DNA of 50,970 bases from assembly GCA_019633985.1 (NCBI GenBank), contig JAHQWE010000116.1:1-50970 (forward strand), in the 5' to 3' direction. Below are positions 35,606 to 45,281 of this stretch, piece by piece (within the stretch, counting starts at the first letter, position 1; each line of letters begins with the position of its first letter). Under the pieces are notes generated by a model. The model searched no databases. It was not told where the DNA came from and worked only from the letters and a program-made list of their open reading frames with translations. This DNA is from Acidiferrobacterales bacterium. GTDB lineage: Bacteria; Pseudomonadota; Gammaproteobacteria; Arenicellales; Poriferihabitantaceae. The translations under genes were made by a program, and so were the position numbers.

Positions 35606-36672
35606 ACCACACCTCGAGGTAAATCTTTGTTCAGCAATCTGCTGTACACCGAGCACATGATCTCGACCGCGGTCGAGATACTATAATTACTTTTTACAAA
35701 CAGTCGACCCTGCTTACCTAACTCTGTTCTCATCTCAGGGTTGTTCACTAGACGAAGGATGCTCTTCGCCAGCACATCAGGTGCGGCTGGTGGTGTGTGT
35801 AAACCTGTTTTTTCATGAACCACCACTTCTTTATGCCCGCCAATGTTGGATGCAATCACAGGCACGCCGCATGCACTAGATTCAAGTGCTGCAACACCAT
35901 AGCCTTCTTGTAGTGATGGATATACCGCGATGTCGAGTGATTGGTGTAGTTTGTGTACTTCGGAGTGATCGATTGCAGGAAGTAGTTCGACAGTTGCCGG
36001 ATCGATTTTAAACTCTCCCAATAACTTCTCAGCGTCAAATCTAGCGTGGCCCGCCCCTGCAATTATGAGCTTCAAACGATGTTCGGGAAGCGCATTTGTC
36101 ACGATTGAATAAGCCTCTATCAGATCCCTGATACCATAAATCTCTCGAAAGCTCTTAATACACCCAATCCGGATACTGTCTAATGGTTCGTCAGATTGAG
36201 AGGGGGAAAAGCGCTTGGTATCGATACCAAACGGTGTGACCGTAACTGCACTCTGGCAGTATTTGAGTGTCTCAGCTTTTAGAAATTCACTTGTTGCCAG
36301 AATCGCATCGCCCTTGTGTAACACCATCTTAATCAGGGTTGAATGGAGCAGGGATTTTTTTGGAAATATAGTAATGTCCGAACCCCATACGGAGATTACC
36401 CGTTTCCCAAACGGTGTCAGTAAGCCTATCAGGCCATAGCGAGAAGCATAGTGGTAGTGAACAATGTCCGGATGAAAGTGCTTAATTGCTCTCCTGGTCG
36501 CTATTAACTGATGAAGAAACCCACTTATGCCCCTGGAGTTTCGAGGATAAATGCACTCTACCTGTATTCCGCTGTTAGAAAGGTGCTCTTTCCAGTTTCT
36601 GATGTGTGTTGAACGATGATCGCCAACAAGTAGTACACGTGTGGATTGGGCTGGATTCTGTGTCACAGGCAT
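35602..36672 (-). CDS. Glycosyltransferase family 4
   Basis: At 356 residues this is a regular GT4 enzyme. It has VLLVGDHRSTHIRNWKEHL at the start, PDIVHYHYASRYGLIGLL near residue 69, and the nucleotide-sugar binding signature EGYGVAALESSACGVPVIAS near residue 258, with the two conserved Glu. These retaining enzymes use a nucleotide sugar, often GDP-mannose or a UDP-sugar, to extend a lipid-linked oligosaccharide at the cytoplasmic face. It lies in the long minus-strand operon, 35 bases after the SDR gene, and overlaps the next glycosyltransferase by 4 bases. Confidence 0.88.
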   Translation of the reverse strand: MPVTQNPAQSTRVLLVGDHRSTHIRNWKEHLSNSGIQVECIYPRNSRGISGFLHQLIATRRAIKHFHPDIVHYHYASRYGLIGLLTPFGKRVISVWGSDITIFPKKSLLHSTLIKMVLHKGDAILATSEFLKAETLKYCQSAVTVTPFGIDTKRFSPSQSDEPLDSIRIGCIKSFREIYGIRDLIEAYSIVTNALPEHRLKLIIAGAGHARFDAEKLLGEFKIDPATVELLPAIDHSEVHKLHQSLDIAVYPSLQEGYGVAALESSACGVPVIASNIGGHKEVVVHEKTGLHTPPAAPDVLAKSILRLVNNPEMRTELGKQGRLFVKSNYSISTAVEIMCSVYSRLLNKDLPRGVV

Positions 36673-36707
36673 GTGGGCTGCGATTATCTAGCAAGTTCCT
36701 CGCCAGT

Positions 36708-37580
36708 TTATCCTAAGATCGAGTCGATGGTTTTCTTTATTCCGTCAGCGAAAACGGTATGGGTGACCTTGGTATCCAGTGCCTTTTCGATCAAGCTGTT
36801 GTCGGAGAGAATTGAAACAGGTTTGCCTTCAAGGTTGTGCTCGATGTTAGCTGGAACCCCTAAATAATTGGCAATTAAGTTGGCAGCATCTATCAAAGTA
36901 ATACGCTCATTCCCGCCAAGATTCAGTGTGCCTGCTATTTGCCCTTCTATGGACTTCGCAATTATGTTACTCAAGTCTGAAATGTATAGCGGGCAGAATG
37001 CTAGTCCATAGCTGTCACCAGAAATCATTACTGGCTTCCCGGCATTGATGGAGTGCACCAGATTCGGGATAAACATTTTATCCTGACCCGGTCCGTAAGG
37101 AAAAAATATTCTAAGGTTGAGAACTTTCATCTTCTGGCAATAGCAGTTCGCTACGAGTTCTGCAGCATACTTTGAGATCGCATAGGAATTGCTCGGTTCA
37201 ACGGGCATTGACTCATTCAGCAATCCATCTCGAGGTGAATATACACTGCCAGTAGAAGCAAATATAAACTGCTTACATCCTGATTCCAATGCGTAGTTGA
37301 GTAATCTAGCGGTAGAGAGTGTGTTCACGCTTAAGGTGTCAACAACACCAGATGGAAACTCTCGAAACTGTCTGGATTGCGCCAGATGCAATACCACGTC
37401 AATTTCAGCGGGCAGTTCTTCTACACTGAACTCAGCCGAGAGATCAGCATTGATTGAAGAGAGATCAGTTGACGTTAAATCTCCGGATCTGGTTAGAGCG
37501 AATATGTGATGCGCTTCAGAAAGGTCGCGACATAAATGAGTACCAATAAAACCGTTTGCCCCGGTAATTAGAACCTTCAT
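36708..37580 (-). CDS. Extended SDR NAD-dependent epimerase/dehydratase or reductase
   Basis: The protein has 290 residues. It starts MKVLITGANGFIGTHLCRDL, with catalytic motifs FASTGSVYS and YAISKYAAE and the stretch LRIFFPYGPGQDKMFIP. At 290 residues it is shorter than most 4-epimerases and closer in size to sugar 4-ketoreductases. That makes it one candidate to reduce the product of the gmd enzyme in this operon, but nothing in the sequence proves it. It overlaps the upstream methyltransferase gene by 4 bases (ATGA), so translation is probably coupled. Confidence 0.78.
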   Translation of the reverse strand: MKVLITGANGFIGTHLCRDLSEAHHIFALTRSGDLTSTDLSSINADLSAEFSVEELPAEIDVVLHLAQSRQFREFPSGVVDTLSVNTLSTARLLNYALESGCKQFIFASTGSVYSPRDGLLNESMPVEPSNSYAISKYAAELVANCYCQKMKVLNLRIFFPYGPGQDKMFIPNLVHSINAGKPVMISGDSYGLAFCPLYISDLSNIIAKSIEGQIAGTLNLGGNERITLIDAANLIANYLGVPANIEHNLEGKPVSILSDNSLIEKALDTKVTHTVFADGIKKTIDSILG

Positions 37581-38713
37581 TTGGTCAAAAAGCAGGAGAT
37601 GCCATTAGGATTAGAATCGTTAAACTGAAACTTGGATACTGCTAATTCTTCCATCCAGCCAACCACTTCCTCTTCGGTGTGTTGCCACGCATTGTGAGGG
37701 TGATACCAGTCAAAATTAACCATGTTGTTGGTTTCATAATCGAATGCGTCATTCCAAAAACACTTGACAAAATTGTAGTAAAACAATCTTTGTACATCAT
37801 GGGTTCCAGCCGGAATACCCAGTACCTCAACGGGTTTATCTAATGTGATTTTTGCACCGAGGTCCGCTAATGCTTTCCCCAGATCGGTGAGGGACTCACA
37901 AGCCTTGTAGCAATCTTCTGGTTCTAGATGCATAAATGCATCTCGGATATGAGCGTCGCAAAATTTTCGTGCTGCGCCCATTTGTCGATAGATGTAAAAG
38001 AAAAAATTCCCACCGGGAGCAAGTTTTTCATACAACCGAAACACCGCTTTTTTCGTGTCAGGTGTATGGTGTAAAACACCATCAGCAACAATCAAATCGA
38101 AAGAATTATTCTCAAATGGACCATCAAACAAATCAGCTTGAATGGCATAACAATTGCTCAAATGATTGGTGTTACCGTAAGTAGTAAATGCAGCGTCAGA
38201 CACATCCAGTGCATACACTTCTCCATCGGTGTTCTCCGCCATAAATCGAGAGTTGAATCCTGAACCAGGACCACACTCGAGGATGCGACTTTTGGAAGCA
38301 AAGAGAGCTCTTAGTTTTTCTACGGAATCCACGGCAAATTTTTTACAGTACCAGTCATAAAGAAATTCTTGATGAGTGGGGGATAAACCATACTCCTGAA
38401 ATCTTGTCCATTTATCAGAGAATGTTTTGTTGGTTTTGGACTGCTCTTTTTGCTCTTCTGTTTTGATGGCTTTGGTCTCTACTCCAAGCCTCTGAGATAA
38501 TTTGTGTTTGTCTAGAAAAGCGGAAAAATCGGGTTTGAGTTCTCCCATAAGAAATACCGGTACACCGCGTACGATAGGGAACCAAACATCATTCACCCTA
38601 TCGGTTAGCAAACCTTCCACGATATGACTACCCTCTTTCTCATAGACTTCAAGGTCCAGGCTGGTTTGGTTGTCGACGGGCGAGCGCAAATGAGTAAGAG
38701 CAGAATCCAGCAT
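37577..38713 (-). CDS. Methyltransferase with N-terminal Trm112-like domain
   Basis: The protein has 378 residues. Residues ~7-56 (LTHLRSPVDNQTSLDL...GVPVFLM) have the outline of a Trm112-like domain, but without the zinc cysteines. The methyltransferase core is ILECGPGSGFNSRFMAENT near residue 144, then VYALDVSDAAF, FDLIVADGVLHHTPDTKKA and YEKLAPGGNFFFYIYRQ. The long C-terminal part has a tryptophan-rich stretch (NMVNFDWYHPHNAWQHTEEE). It likely methylates a sugar or a lipid-linked intermediate. It starts 49 bases downstream of wbpD, the largest gap in the first half of the operon. Confidence 0.8.
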   Translation of the reverse strand: MLDSALTHLRSPVDNQTSLDLEVYEKEGSHIVEGLLTDRVNDVWFPIVRGVPVFLMGELKPDFSAFLDKHKLSQRLGVETKAIKTEEQKEQSKTNKTFSDKWTRFQEYGLSPTHQEFLYDWYCKKFAVDSVEKLRALFASKSRILECGPGSGFNSRFMAENTDGEVYALDVSDAAFTTYGNTNHLSNCYAIQADLFDGPFENNSFDLIVADGVLHHTPDTKKAVFRLYEKLAPGGNFFFYIYRQMGAARKFCDAHIRDAFMHLEPEDCYKACESLTDLGKALADLGAKITLDKPVEVLGIPAGTHDVQRLFYYNFVKCFWNDAFDYETNNMVNFDWYHPHNAWQHTEEEVVGWMEELAVSKFQFNDSNPNGISCFLTK

Positions 38714-38762
38714 AATCAGGTTCTAAAAAAGGTAAAAATTGGGAGCACGGAATAGGGCAAGG

Positions 38763-39362
38763 CTAAACAACAATACGACAGGTGTTGTCATTGAGTTCGT
38801 ATATTGCGCCGGTGTGCGGGCAGGTTGCACGCATAACACCATGACTGTCTGCTGAAAAATTCAGTCGTTCGCCAAATTCACTCATCCAGCCTTGGATTTT
38901 GCCCGGCACACCAGTTACCAGCGCGTAGTCTGGAACGTCTTTGTTCACGACTGCACCGGCGCCAATAAAGGCGAAACGACCGATGACGGTTCCACATACA
39001 ATGGTGCAATTTGCCCCTAGCGTAGCGCCTTGTTTGACTAACGTAGGCAAGTACTCGTTCTTTCGAGAAATCGCCGACCGGGGGTTATAAACATTAGTGA
39101 ATACCATACTTGGACCGCAGAACACATCATCTTCAATGGTGACGTTATCGTAAACAGATACATTATTCTGAATTTTGACATTGTTACCAATTTTGACAGT
39201 ATTCCCCACAAAGACGTTCTGACCGAAAGAGCAGCGTTCACCAATCACCGCTCTACCGCAAATATGCACCCAGTGCCAAACACGACAACCTGCGCCAAGA
39301 CACGCCCCATCATCGACGATAGCGGTTTCGTGTATGGTGGTGTCGCCAGACTGCTTGGTCAT
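38763..39362 (-). CDS. wbpD: UDP-2-acetamido-3-amino-2,3-dideoxyglucuronate N-acetyltransferase (WbpD/WlbB-like)
   Basis: The 199-residue protein is a left-handed beta-helix with many hexapeptide repeats (for example [20 protein letters not shown]). Its sequence order matches WbpD closely: [56 protein letters not shown], and [17 protein letters not shown]. WbpD transfers acetyl from acetyl-CoA to the 3-amino group of UDP-GlcNAc3NA, giving UDP-GlcNAc3NAcA. The C-terminal tail ([14 protein letters not shown]) is a small extension known in this family. It follows wbpB by 10 bases. The aminotransferase WbpE that should act between them is not in this window. Confidence 0.82.
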   Translation of the reverse strand: MTKQSGDTTIHETAIVDDGACLGAGCRVWHWVHICGRAVIGERCSFGQNVFVGNTVKIGNNVKIQNNVSVYDNVTIEDDVFCGPSMVFTNVYNPRSAISRKNEYLPTLVKQGATLGANCTIVCGTVIGRFAFIGAGAVVNKDVPDYALVTGVPGKIQGWMSEFGERLNFSADSHGVMRATCPHTGAIYELNDNTCRIVV

Positions 39363-39372
39363 AGAGAGGACG

Positions 39373-40422
39373 CTAGTAACTTAACGGAAGGGAAACCGCC
39401 TTTCCATCTCGGGCGGACAGGTAGCTCGCAATAATTAGCTCAAGAGACTTTAGACCTTCTCTGCCATCTACTGCAGGTTCGCAGTTACCTCGAAGGCAAT
39501 CCACTACATTTTCGTAGTAAAGCGGGTGGCCAAATCCGTATACTGAAGTGGTTTCGTAATTGGCGGATTTGATATCTTTATCGTAGTCAGCTTCATCGTC
39601 AAATTCCCAAGTCTGAATTTCGTTCACTGCTACACCGCCAACACGCACAAGGCCTTTTTCTCCAAGAATCGTAATAGAGCCCTCGTAGTTTTTGGGATAC
39701 GTGAGCATGCTGACTGTCATCGATCCCAGAGCGCCATTGCGCCAGCGAACATTGATTACTCCAGTGTCTTCGACTTCGATATCTCTGGCCAGCGTACCGA
39801 TCATTGCCTGAATGGTGTCAACAGGTCCAATTAGCCAGTCGATGAGATCAATGTAGTGACTAGCCTGGTTCATAAAAGCGCCACCATCTAATTCCCAAGT
39901 GCCTCTCCACTTAGCCTGGTCATAATATTCCTGTGGTCTGGTCCAGAAGACATTGAGGTGTACGGTGTAGATTTTCCCAAAACGCTTTTCACGAACTGCC
40001 CGCTTAAGTAGCTGCAGAGTGGTGTTGCGTCTGTTTTGTTTGACAACAAAAAGTCTTACCCCAGCTTCGTCGCAGGCTTTAACCATGTTCACACCGTCTG
40101 ACCAGCGTGTGGCCATGGGTTTTTCCGTAATGACATGAATACCTTTTTGAGCACATCGCACAACTTGATCCGGATGAATACCGCTAGGAGTACAGATGCT
40201 TACAACATCAATGTCTCCTTGTTCAAGCAGGTCGTTTAGTCTCCGATAAGACGGTACATTTAAATGTGAATGTGCTTCGAGAACCTCTGGGTTGGTGTCA
40301 CAAATGGCGACTAGTTCGAGATTGTCAGAGTGTTTCTCAATCGAACCAAAGTGATTTTTGGAAATACGCCCACAACCAATGATGGCGATGCGAATTTTAC
40401 GGTCGGTAATCGGGGTGTACAT
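39373..40422 (-). CDS. wbpB: UDP-N-acetyl-2-amino-2-deoxyglucuronate 3-dehydrogenase (WbpB/WlbA-like, Gfo/Idh/MocA family)
   Basis: The protein has 349 residues. The Rossmann motif is [20 protein letters not shown], the family EKP motif is [15 protein letters not shown] near residue 97, and the second-domain helix is [18 protein letters not shown] near residue 180 with its conserved His. [14 protein letters not shown] and [20 protein letters not shown] are typical of WbpB/WlbA. The enzyme oxidises C3 of UDP-GlcNAcA so that an aminotransferase can add the 3-amino group. The position between wbpA and wbpD supports this over a generic Gfo/Idh/MocA role. Confidence 0.8.
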   Translation of the reverse strand: MYTPITDRKIRIAIIGCGRISKNHFGSIEKHSDNLELVAICDTNPEVLEAHSHLNVPSYRRLNDLLEQGDIDVVSICTPSGIHPDQVVRCAQKGIHVITEKPMATRWSDGVNMVKACDEAGVRLFVVKQNRRNTTLQLLKRAVREKRFGKIYTVHLNVFWTRPQEYYDQAKWRGTWELDGGAFMNQASHYIDLIDWLIGPVDTIQAMIGTLARDIEVEDTGVINVRWRNGALGSMTVSMLTYPKNYEGSITILGEKGLVRVGGVAVNEIQTWEFDDEADYDKDIKSANYETTSVYGFGHPLYYENVVDCLRGNCEPAVDGREGLKSLELIIASYLSARDGKAVSLPLSY

Positions 40423-40454
40423 ATCAGAGGGAATAACTTTTTTGAATATTAAGC

Positions 40455-41783
40455 TTAGGCGTTGACAATATTTTTACCAGGTTCTGCAGCATACTTTCCC
40501 CGGGTATCAATAACAATTTTCGCGTTATCTCGTATCATTTGGTAGTCAAAGGCATCGTGATCTGTCGCCAGCAAAACTGCGTCATAGTCGGCGATGGAAT
40601 TAGCGGTTAGTTTGACACTGTCAAGCTCAAAGTGATGGGCGCGTAATTTAGGAAAAGTCGGAACGTGCGGATCGGAGTAAGACACAATTGCTCCCTTTTC
40701 CTCGAGCATTTCCATCAAAACCACGGAGGGCGATTCGCGCATGTCATCCACATTCTTTTTATATGCTATGCCTAACACCAATACCTTGGCCTGATTAAGC
40801 GCTTTACCGCTATCGTTCAACGCGTCCATCGTCTTGCTGATTACCCAACGCGGCATTGCAGTATTGACTTCACCAGCGAGTTCGATAAACCGGGTGTTCA
40901 AGTCGTATTCCCGTGCTTTCCAGGTCAGATAAAAAGGGTCTATTGGAATACAGTGCCCACCCAAGCCAGGTCCGGGGTAATAAGGCGTGAAGCCAAATGG
41001 TTTTGTTTTGGCGGCCTCAATCACTTCATGGATATTGATACCCATCTTGTCCGCCACAATTTTCATTTCGTTCACCAGTCCGATATTTACGGCGCGGTGA
41101 ATGTTTTCAAGTAATTTAGTCATCTCCGCCACTTTGGTGGAGGAAACGGGTACTACATGGTCGATAGCAGACTGATACAATGCGATTCCCGTCTCCAGGC
41201 ACGCGCGAGTATGCCCGCCACAAACTTTGGGAATGCTGCGTGTGTCAAAATCGGGGTTGCCAGGATCTTCGCGTTCTGGTGAATAGACCAGGAAAATATT
41301 TTGCCCGACAACCAAATCTCTAGATTCGATTCTGGGCAGTAATTCTTCCTCGGTGGTGCCTGGATAGGTAGTACTCTCGAGGGAGACAATCTGGCCCTCG
41401 CGCAAATATGGAACCAGTGAATCCATAGTTTGAGTCACAAAGCTCAAATCAGGTTCCCGATAGCGATTGAGTGGCGTGGGCACGCACATAATAAGCGCGT
41501 CAGCTTCACTCGCACGGGCGAACTCTGTGGTCGCCTCGGTGCCGTTAGATACCGCTTTTTCGATTCTTTCAGCTGCGATATGTTCAATATAGCTTTGACC
41601 ATCATTAAGTTGATCCACCTTGGATTGATCAACATCGATACCAATGACTTGGTATCCGACCTCAGAATAACGTAGTACAAGCGGTAAACCAACGTATCCC
41701 AGCCCGACAACCCCAATTGTTGCGCTTTTGTTGTTTAGGTTGTCGACGAGTGTGGAATGTACGGAGTTGGATGAATCAGTCAC
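40455..41783 (-). CDS. wbpA: UDP-N-acetylglucosamine 6-dehydrogenase (WbpA-like)
   Basis: The 442-residue protein belongs to the UDP-glucose/GDP-mannose dehydrogenase family. The NAD motif is [19 protein letters not shown] near residue 22. The substrate region has [20 protein letters not shown] followed by CIPIDPFYL, which contains the catalytic Cys near residue 278. [16 protein letters not shown] and [19 protein letters not shown] favour the UDP-GlcNAc-type (WbpA) branch over UDP-glucose dehydrogenase. It oxidises C6 twice to make UDP-GlcNAcA. Its start overlaps the stop of the GT2 gene by 4 bases. Confidence 0.85.
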   Translation of the reverse strand: MTDSSNSVHSTLVDNLNNKSATIGVVGLGYVGLPLVLRYSEVGYQVIGIDVDQSKVDQLNDGQSYIEHIAAERIEKAVSNGTEATTEFARASEADALIMCVPTPLNRYREPDLSFVTQTMDSLVPYLREGQIVSLESTTYPGTTEEELLPRIESRDLVVGQNIFLVYSPEREDPGNPDFDTRSIPKVCGGHTRACLETGIALYQSAIDHVVPVSSTKVAEMTKLLENIHRAVNIGLVNEMKIVADKMGINIHEVIEAAKTKPFGFTPYYPGPGLGGHCIPIDPFYLTWKAREYDLNTRFIELAGEVNTAMPRWVISKTMDALNDSGKALNQAKVLVLGIAYKKNVDDMRESPSVVLMEMLEEKGAIVSYSDPHVPTFPKLRAHHFELDSVKLTANSIADYDAVLLATDHDAFDYQMIRDNAKIVIDTRGKYAAEPGKNIVNA

Positions 41784-42787
41784 GATGTTTCTCTATGAGC
41801 GGGCTGCGCGGGCTGTCCGATAAGTATCCCGATTATAAAACCGGACCCCCAACTCATATGAAGAACAACAGTGCTTAAAAATGCCATGCATTTCACCGCA
41901 ATGCCTACTTTTCTAGAGTTGAACAGCACAAAAATTAACGCCGCGGAGTATATCACCAGCACCCCAACAATCGGTAGCGACGTCCAAGGCGTCACTGCTA
42001 GAGAGAAAACCAAGGTGGCCACGAACAGCGCTGGAAGCAGTTGCCTTGGTTTCAAGGAACTTGGGTGCTTCAGAAAGGTTTTGGCGCGCCAAATTCCATA
42101 GCGATAGTATTGTCGTGCCAGCTTAGGAAAACTGTTTCTTACAAAGTATTTGCAAGTAATTTCTGGAGAGAAATAAATACCACCAACTTGCTGACGAAGC
42201 CGAAAGTTATATTCGGTGTCTTGGTTGACTACCCAACGCTCATCAAAACCGCCCACAGACAGAAAATCCTCTTTCCACCAACAGCCCCCAAAAACAGTGT
42301 CAACCCATTTTGCCTGTTCACCCGAGCGATATTGCGCGTTTCCTGTGCCGGTGGGAAGAGAAAGTGCAAACGCAATGGACTCACCGATAAAACCTTCGCC
42401 AACAGCGGTGAGTTTCCCGCCGACACTTGCCGCGCCGGTTTCAACCAATAATTCGACAGACTTGGAAACATAGTCGGGCGCATAGTTCGCGTGAGCTCCA
42501 ACCCAGACTAGGATTTCTCCAACCGCCGTCCTTGCTCCGATATTCAGTGCTGAAGGGACAATTTTTGCAGGATTCTCTATTAGCCTTACCCCCGGATGGC
42601 TTTGTTCGTACTTTGAGACGATGTCGCGAGTACGATCAGTACTACCCCCATCAATAACTAATATTTCTAGCTGTGCCGCGTCGAATTCACCGGTTAGTAA
42701 CGAATCGAGACAATCAGCGATGTATCTCTCTTCGTTGAATGTCGGAACCAATACAGTCACATTTTGAAAGGTCCGCGTCTTTGTCAT
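41780..42787 (-). CDS. Glycosyltransferase family 2 with C-terminal membrane segments (ExoA-like)
   Basis: The protein has 335 residues. The GT-A fold shows [34 protein letters not shown], a DxD-equivalent region replaced by [14 protein letters not shown], and [21 protein letters not shown]. Two or three membrane helices follow residue 245 ([38 protein letters not shown]). This layout is that of ExoA-like enzymes of succinoglycan synthesis. AHAN replaces the usual acidic metal motif, as in other ExoA-type proteins. Linkage unknown. It overlaps wbpA by 4 bases (ATGA) and follows the epimerase gene by 13. Confidence 0.85.
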   Translation of the reverse strand: MTKTRTFQNVTVLVPTFNEERYIADCLDSLLTGEFDAAQLEILVIDGGSTDRTRDIVSKYEQSHPGVRLIENPAKIVPSALNIGARTAVGEILVWVGAHANYAPDYVSKSVELLVETGAASVGGKLTAVGEGFIGESIAFALSLPTGTGNAQYRSGEQAKWVDTVFGGCWWKEDFLSVGGFDERWVVNQDTEYNFRLRQQVGGIYFSPEITCKYFVRNSFPKLARQYYRYGIWRAKTFLKHPSSLKPRQLLPALFVATLVFSLAVTPWTSLPIVGVLVIYSAALIFVLFNSRKVGIAVKCMAFLSTVVLHMSWGSGFIIGILIGQPAQPAHRETS

Positions 42788-42800
42788 CGATTAACCAGGA

Positions 42801-43817
42801 TTAAATGCGAGGGCAGTTATAGTATTCTCGGTACCACTCACAAAACCGCGCTAAACCGGTTTTTATATCCGTGCTTGGTTGATAATCACAGGCAATACGC
42901 AATCTTTCTACATCCGCGTGTGTCGCCATGACATCACCGCTTTGCATTGGCATCATGTCGTATTCGGCTTTAACCCCGAGGCAGCTTTCAAGGGTGGCGA
43001 TGTAGTCCATTAGCTGCACCCGATTACCGTTCCCAATATTGAGTACTCTGGCGGGCGCCTGGCTGGCCGCGGGGGTAGGTGCCGAAGCGTCGAACTCAGG
43101 GTCGGGTGTCGCGGGTTGGTCCACTACCCGAATAATCCCCTCGACAATGTCATCGATATAAGTGAAATCACGGGTGAGCTGCCCGTGGTTGTATACGGGT
43201 ATAGATTCTCCAGCCAACATAGCCCTGGTGAATTTGAAAAAGGCCATATCTGGTCTTCCCCATGGTCCGTATACAGTGAAAAAGCGCAACCCTGTACAGG
43301 GTAGCTGATAGAGATGGGCATACGTATGCGCCATTAATTCATTCGCTTTTTTGGTTGCAGCATAAAGCGAAACCGGATGGTCCACTGGGTCATCCTCACT
43401 GAATGGCAATTTGGTGTTACCGCCATAAACAGAGCTGCTGGACGCGTAAACCAGGTGTCCCACCTGGCTATGACGACACCCCTCCAGGATATTACCGAAT
43501 CCGACCAAGTTGGCATCGACATATGCCGCAGGATTCTCAAGAGAATAGCGGACTCCAGCCTGGGCAGCGAGATTGACGACCACGTCAAAATGGTTATTCT
43601 CAAATAACGAGGCCATAGTCTCGCGATCAGCAATATTCACTCTATCAAACTGGAAACCCTGGCGTGGGCTAAGTCGAGCGAGACGCGCTTCTTTCAAGCT
43701 GACTTCATAATAATCGTTTAGCGAATCTATTGCGTGGATGGTATCGCCGCGATCAAGCAGACGATGGCCAAGTGCAGCGCCAATGAAGCCAGCGCCGCCG
43801 GTAATTAGGATATGCAT
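42801..43817 (-). CDS. Probable UDP-glucuronate 4-epimerase
   Basis: At 338 residues this is an extended SDR with GGAGFIGAALGHRLLDRG, VNLAAQAGVRYSLENP, YASSSSVYGGN and the Tyr-Lys pair YAATKKANE. RFFTVYGPWGRPDMAFFKF is characteristic of the CapI/LspL/Gla group that interconverts UDP-glucuronate and UDP-galacturonate. An insert at about residues 238-250 (DPEFDASAPTPAASQ) is Ala/Pro-rich and unusual. The UDP-glucose dehydrogenase needed to supply UDP-glucuronate is not in the window. It lies between manC and the GT2 gene with short gaps. Confidence 0.8.
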   Translation of the reverse strand: MHILITGGAGFIGAALGHRLLDRGDTIHAIDSLNDYYEVSLKEARLARLSPRQGFQFDRVNIADRETMASLFENNHFDVVVNLAAQAGVRYSLENPAAYVDANLVGFGNILEGCRHSQVGHLVYASSSSVYGGNTKLPFSEDDPVDHPVSLYAATKKANELMAHTYAHLYQLPCTGLRFFTVYGPWGRPDMAFFKFTRAMLAGESIPVYNHGQLTRDFTYIDDIVEGIIRVVDQPATPDPEFDASAPTPAASQAPARVLNIGNGNRVQLMDYIATLESCLGVKAEYDMMPMQSGDVMATHADVERLRIACDYQPSTDIKTGLARFCEWYREYYNCPRI

Positions 43818-43837
43818 GGAAGGTTTCGAGATTGGTC

Positions 43838-45256
43838 TTAACTACGCCCGTATTCGTCATCGAAGCGCTCAATGTCATCTTCACCGAGGTAGGCACCAGA
43901 CTGCACTTCGATAATCTCAAGTGGCACTTTGCCGGGATTCTTCAGCCGGTGTCGCTCTCCGAGAGGAATATAAACCGCTTCGTTTTCGGTGATCATTTTT
44001 ACTTCGTCACCAACAGTAACTTCAGCAGTTCCCGAGACTACGATCCAGTGTTCGGCGCGATGATAGTGTTTTTGCATCGAAGTGCAATCACCACTTTTGA
44101 CCATGATACGTTTCACCTGAAATCGCTCTCCACTATCGAGGCAATCATAGTTTCCCCAGGGACGGAAGGCTTTTCGATGGAGTTCAGTTTCGGGGCGGCC
44201 CGCGTCTTTCAGACGGTCAACCAGTTTTTTAATATCCTGATCGTGTTCCTTAGATGTCACCAGGAGTCCGTCATGGGTTTCAACAATAATTAAATCTTCT
44301 ATGCCGAGGGCGGTAACCAGCTTATTTTCAGCATGGACATAGCTGTTACTGACTTCTTCCAACAAAACGTCTCCACTGGTGACGTTGCCCTGGTTGTCCT
44401 TGTTCCCAGATTGCCACAATGATGTCCAGGAGCCGATATCGCTCCAACCCGCATTCAGAGGAATCACGCTCACCGAATCCGATTTCTCCATCACCGCATA
44501 ATCGATCGAAATATTGGGTGACTCTGCGTATGAACTCTCTTCCAGTCGTAAAAAGTCCAGATCAATTTCTGCCGCAGACAGTGCTTGATTCACGCATGCA
44601 AGCATGCCGGGTTCATGTTTTTCCAATTCGCTCAGATAGCTCTCCGCAGTGAATACAAACATGCCGCTATTCCAATAGTAGTCGCCTTGATCCAGATAAC
44701 TTTGTGCTGTGGGCAGATCTGGTTTTTCAACGAAACCATCTACCGCCATGGCGCCAGTATTTTTGGGGTTGGACGACGCTTTGATGTATCCATATCCGGT
44801 CGCCGGGTAACTGGGGGTAATACCAAATGTCACAAGCCCCCCCGATGTTGCTGTCGTCGCTGCTTCTGCAACCGCAGCAGCAAATGCTGCAACGTCGTGA
44901 ATAACATGGTCAGCGGGTAAAACCAGCATGACTGAGTCAGGGGCTTCTTTCGCGATTTGAGCCGCTGCACTCGCAATGGCGGGTGCGGTATTTCGCGCTG
45001 CAGGTTCAAGAATTATGCCATTATGATCCAGCCCCAGCTCCTGCATTTGTTCCGCGACCATAAATCGATGTTCGTTGTTACAAACAACCAGTGCAGGTTG
45101 AGCTCCCTTGACCGCATCGAGTCGTTCCAGTGTTTGCTGGAACAGACTGCTTTCACCGACCAGATTGATGAACTGCTTGGGACGCATGGAACGGGAAAGC
45201 GGCCAAAGCCTGGTACCGGAACCACCTGATAGGATGACAGGGTAAATGTTGGTCAT
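43838..45256 (-). CDS. manC: Mannose-1-phosphate guanylyltransferase / mannose-6-phosphate isomerase
   Basis: The 472-residue protein is the usual bifunctional type. The guanylyltransferase part begins YPVILSGGSGTRLWPLSRSM and PKQFINLVG; LPADHVI and VEKPDLPTA follow. The C-terminal cupin isomerase domain (from about residue 355) has RPWGNYDCLDSGERFQVKRI and QKHYHRAEHWIVVSGTA with its metal-binding His. The protein makes GDP-mannose from mannose-1-phosphate and may also convert fructose-6-phosphate to mannose-6-phosphate. It is 25 bases downstream of gmd and supplies its substrate. Confidence 0.93.
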   Translation of the reverse strand: MTNIYPVILSGGSGTRLWPLSRSMRPKQFINLVGESSLFQQTLERLDAVKGAQPALVVCNNEHRFMVAEQMQELGLDHNGIILEPAARNTAPAIASAAAQIAKEAPDSVMLVLPADHVIHDVAAFAAAVAEAATTATSGGLVTFGITPSYPATGYGYIKASSNPKNTGAMAVDGFVEKPDLPTAQSYLDQGDYYWNSGMFVFTAESYLSELEKHEPGMLACVNQALSAAEIDLDFLRLEESSYAESPNISIDYAVMEKSDSVSVIPLNAGWSDIGSWTSLWQSGNKDNQGNVTSGDVLLEEVSNSYVHAENKLVTALGIEDLIIVETHDGLLVTSKEHDQDIKKLVDRLKDAGRPETELHRKAFRPWGNYDCLDSGERFQVKRIMVKSGDCTSMQKHYHRAEHWIVVSGTAEVTVGDEVKMITENEAVYIPLGERHRLKNPGKVPLEIIEVQSGAYLGEDDIERFDDEYGRS

Positions 45257-45281
45257 CTTTTTGTCCTGTTCAAAATGCGTT

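Noticed and set aside
35606-35656. GTG start for the 34136 glycosyltransferase
   Set aside because: It lies inside the upstream gene; the TTG at 35605 gives a 4-base overlap and a nearby GAGGTG, and keeps all conserved sequence.
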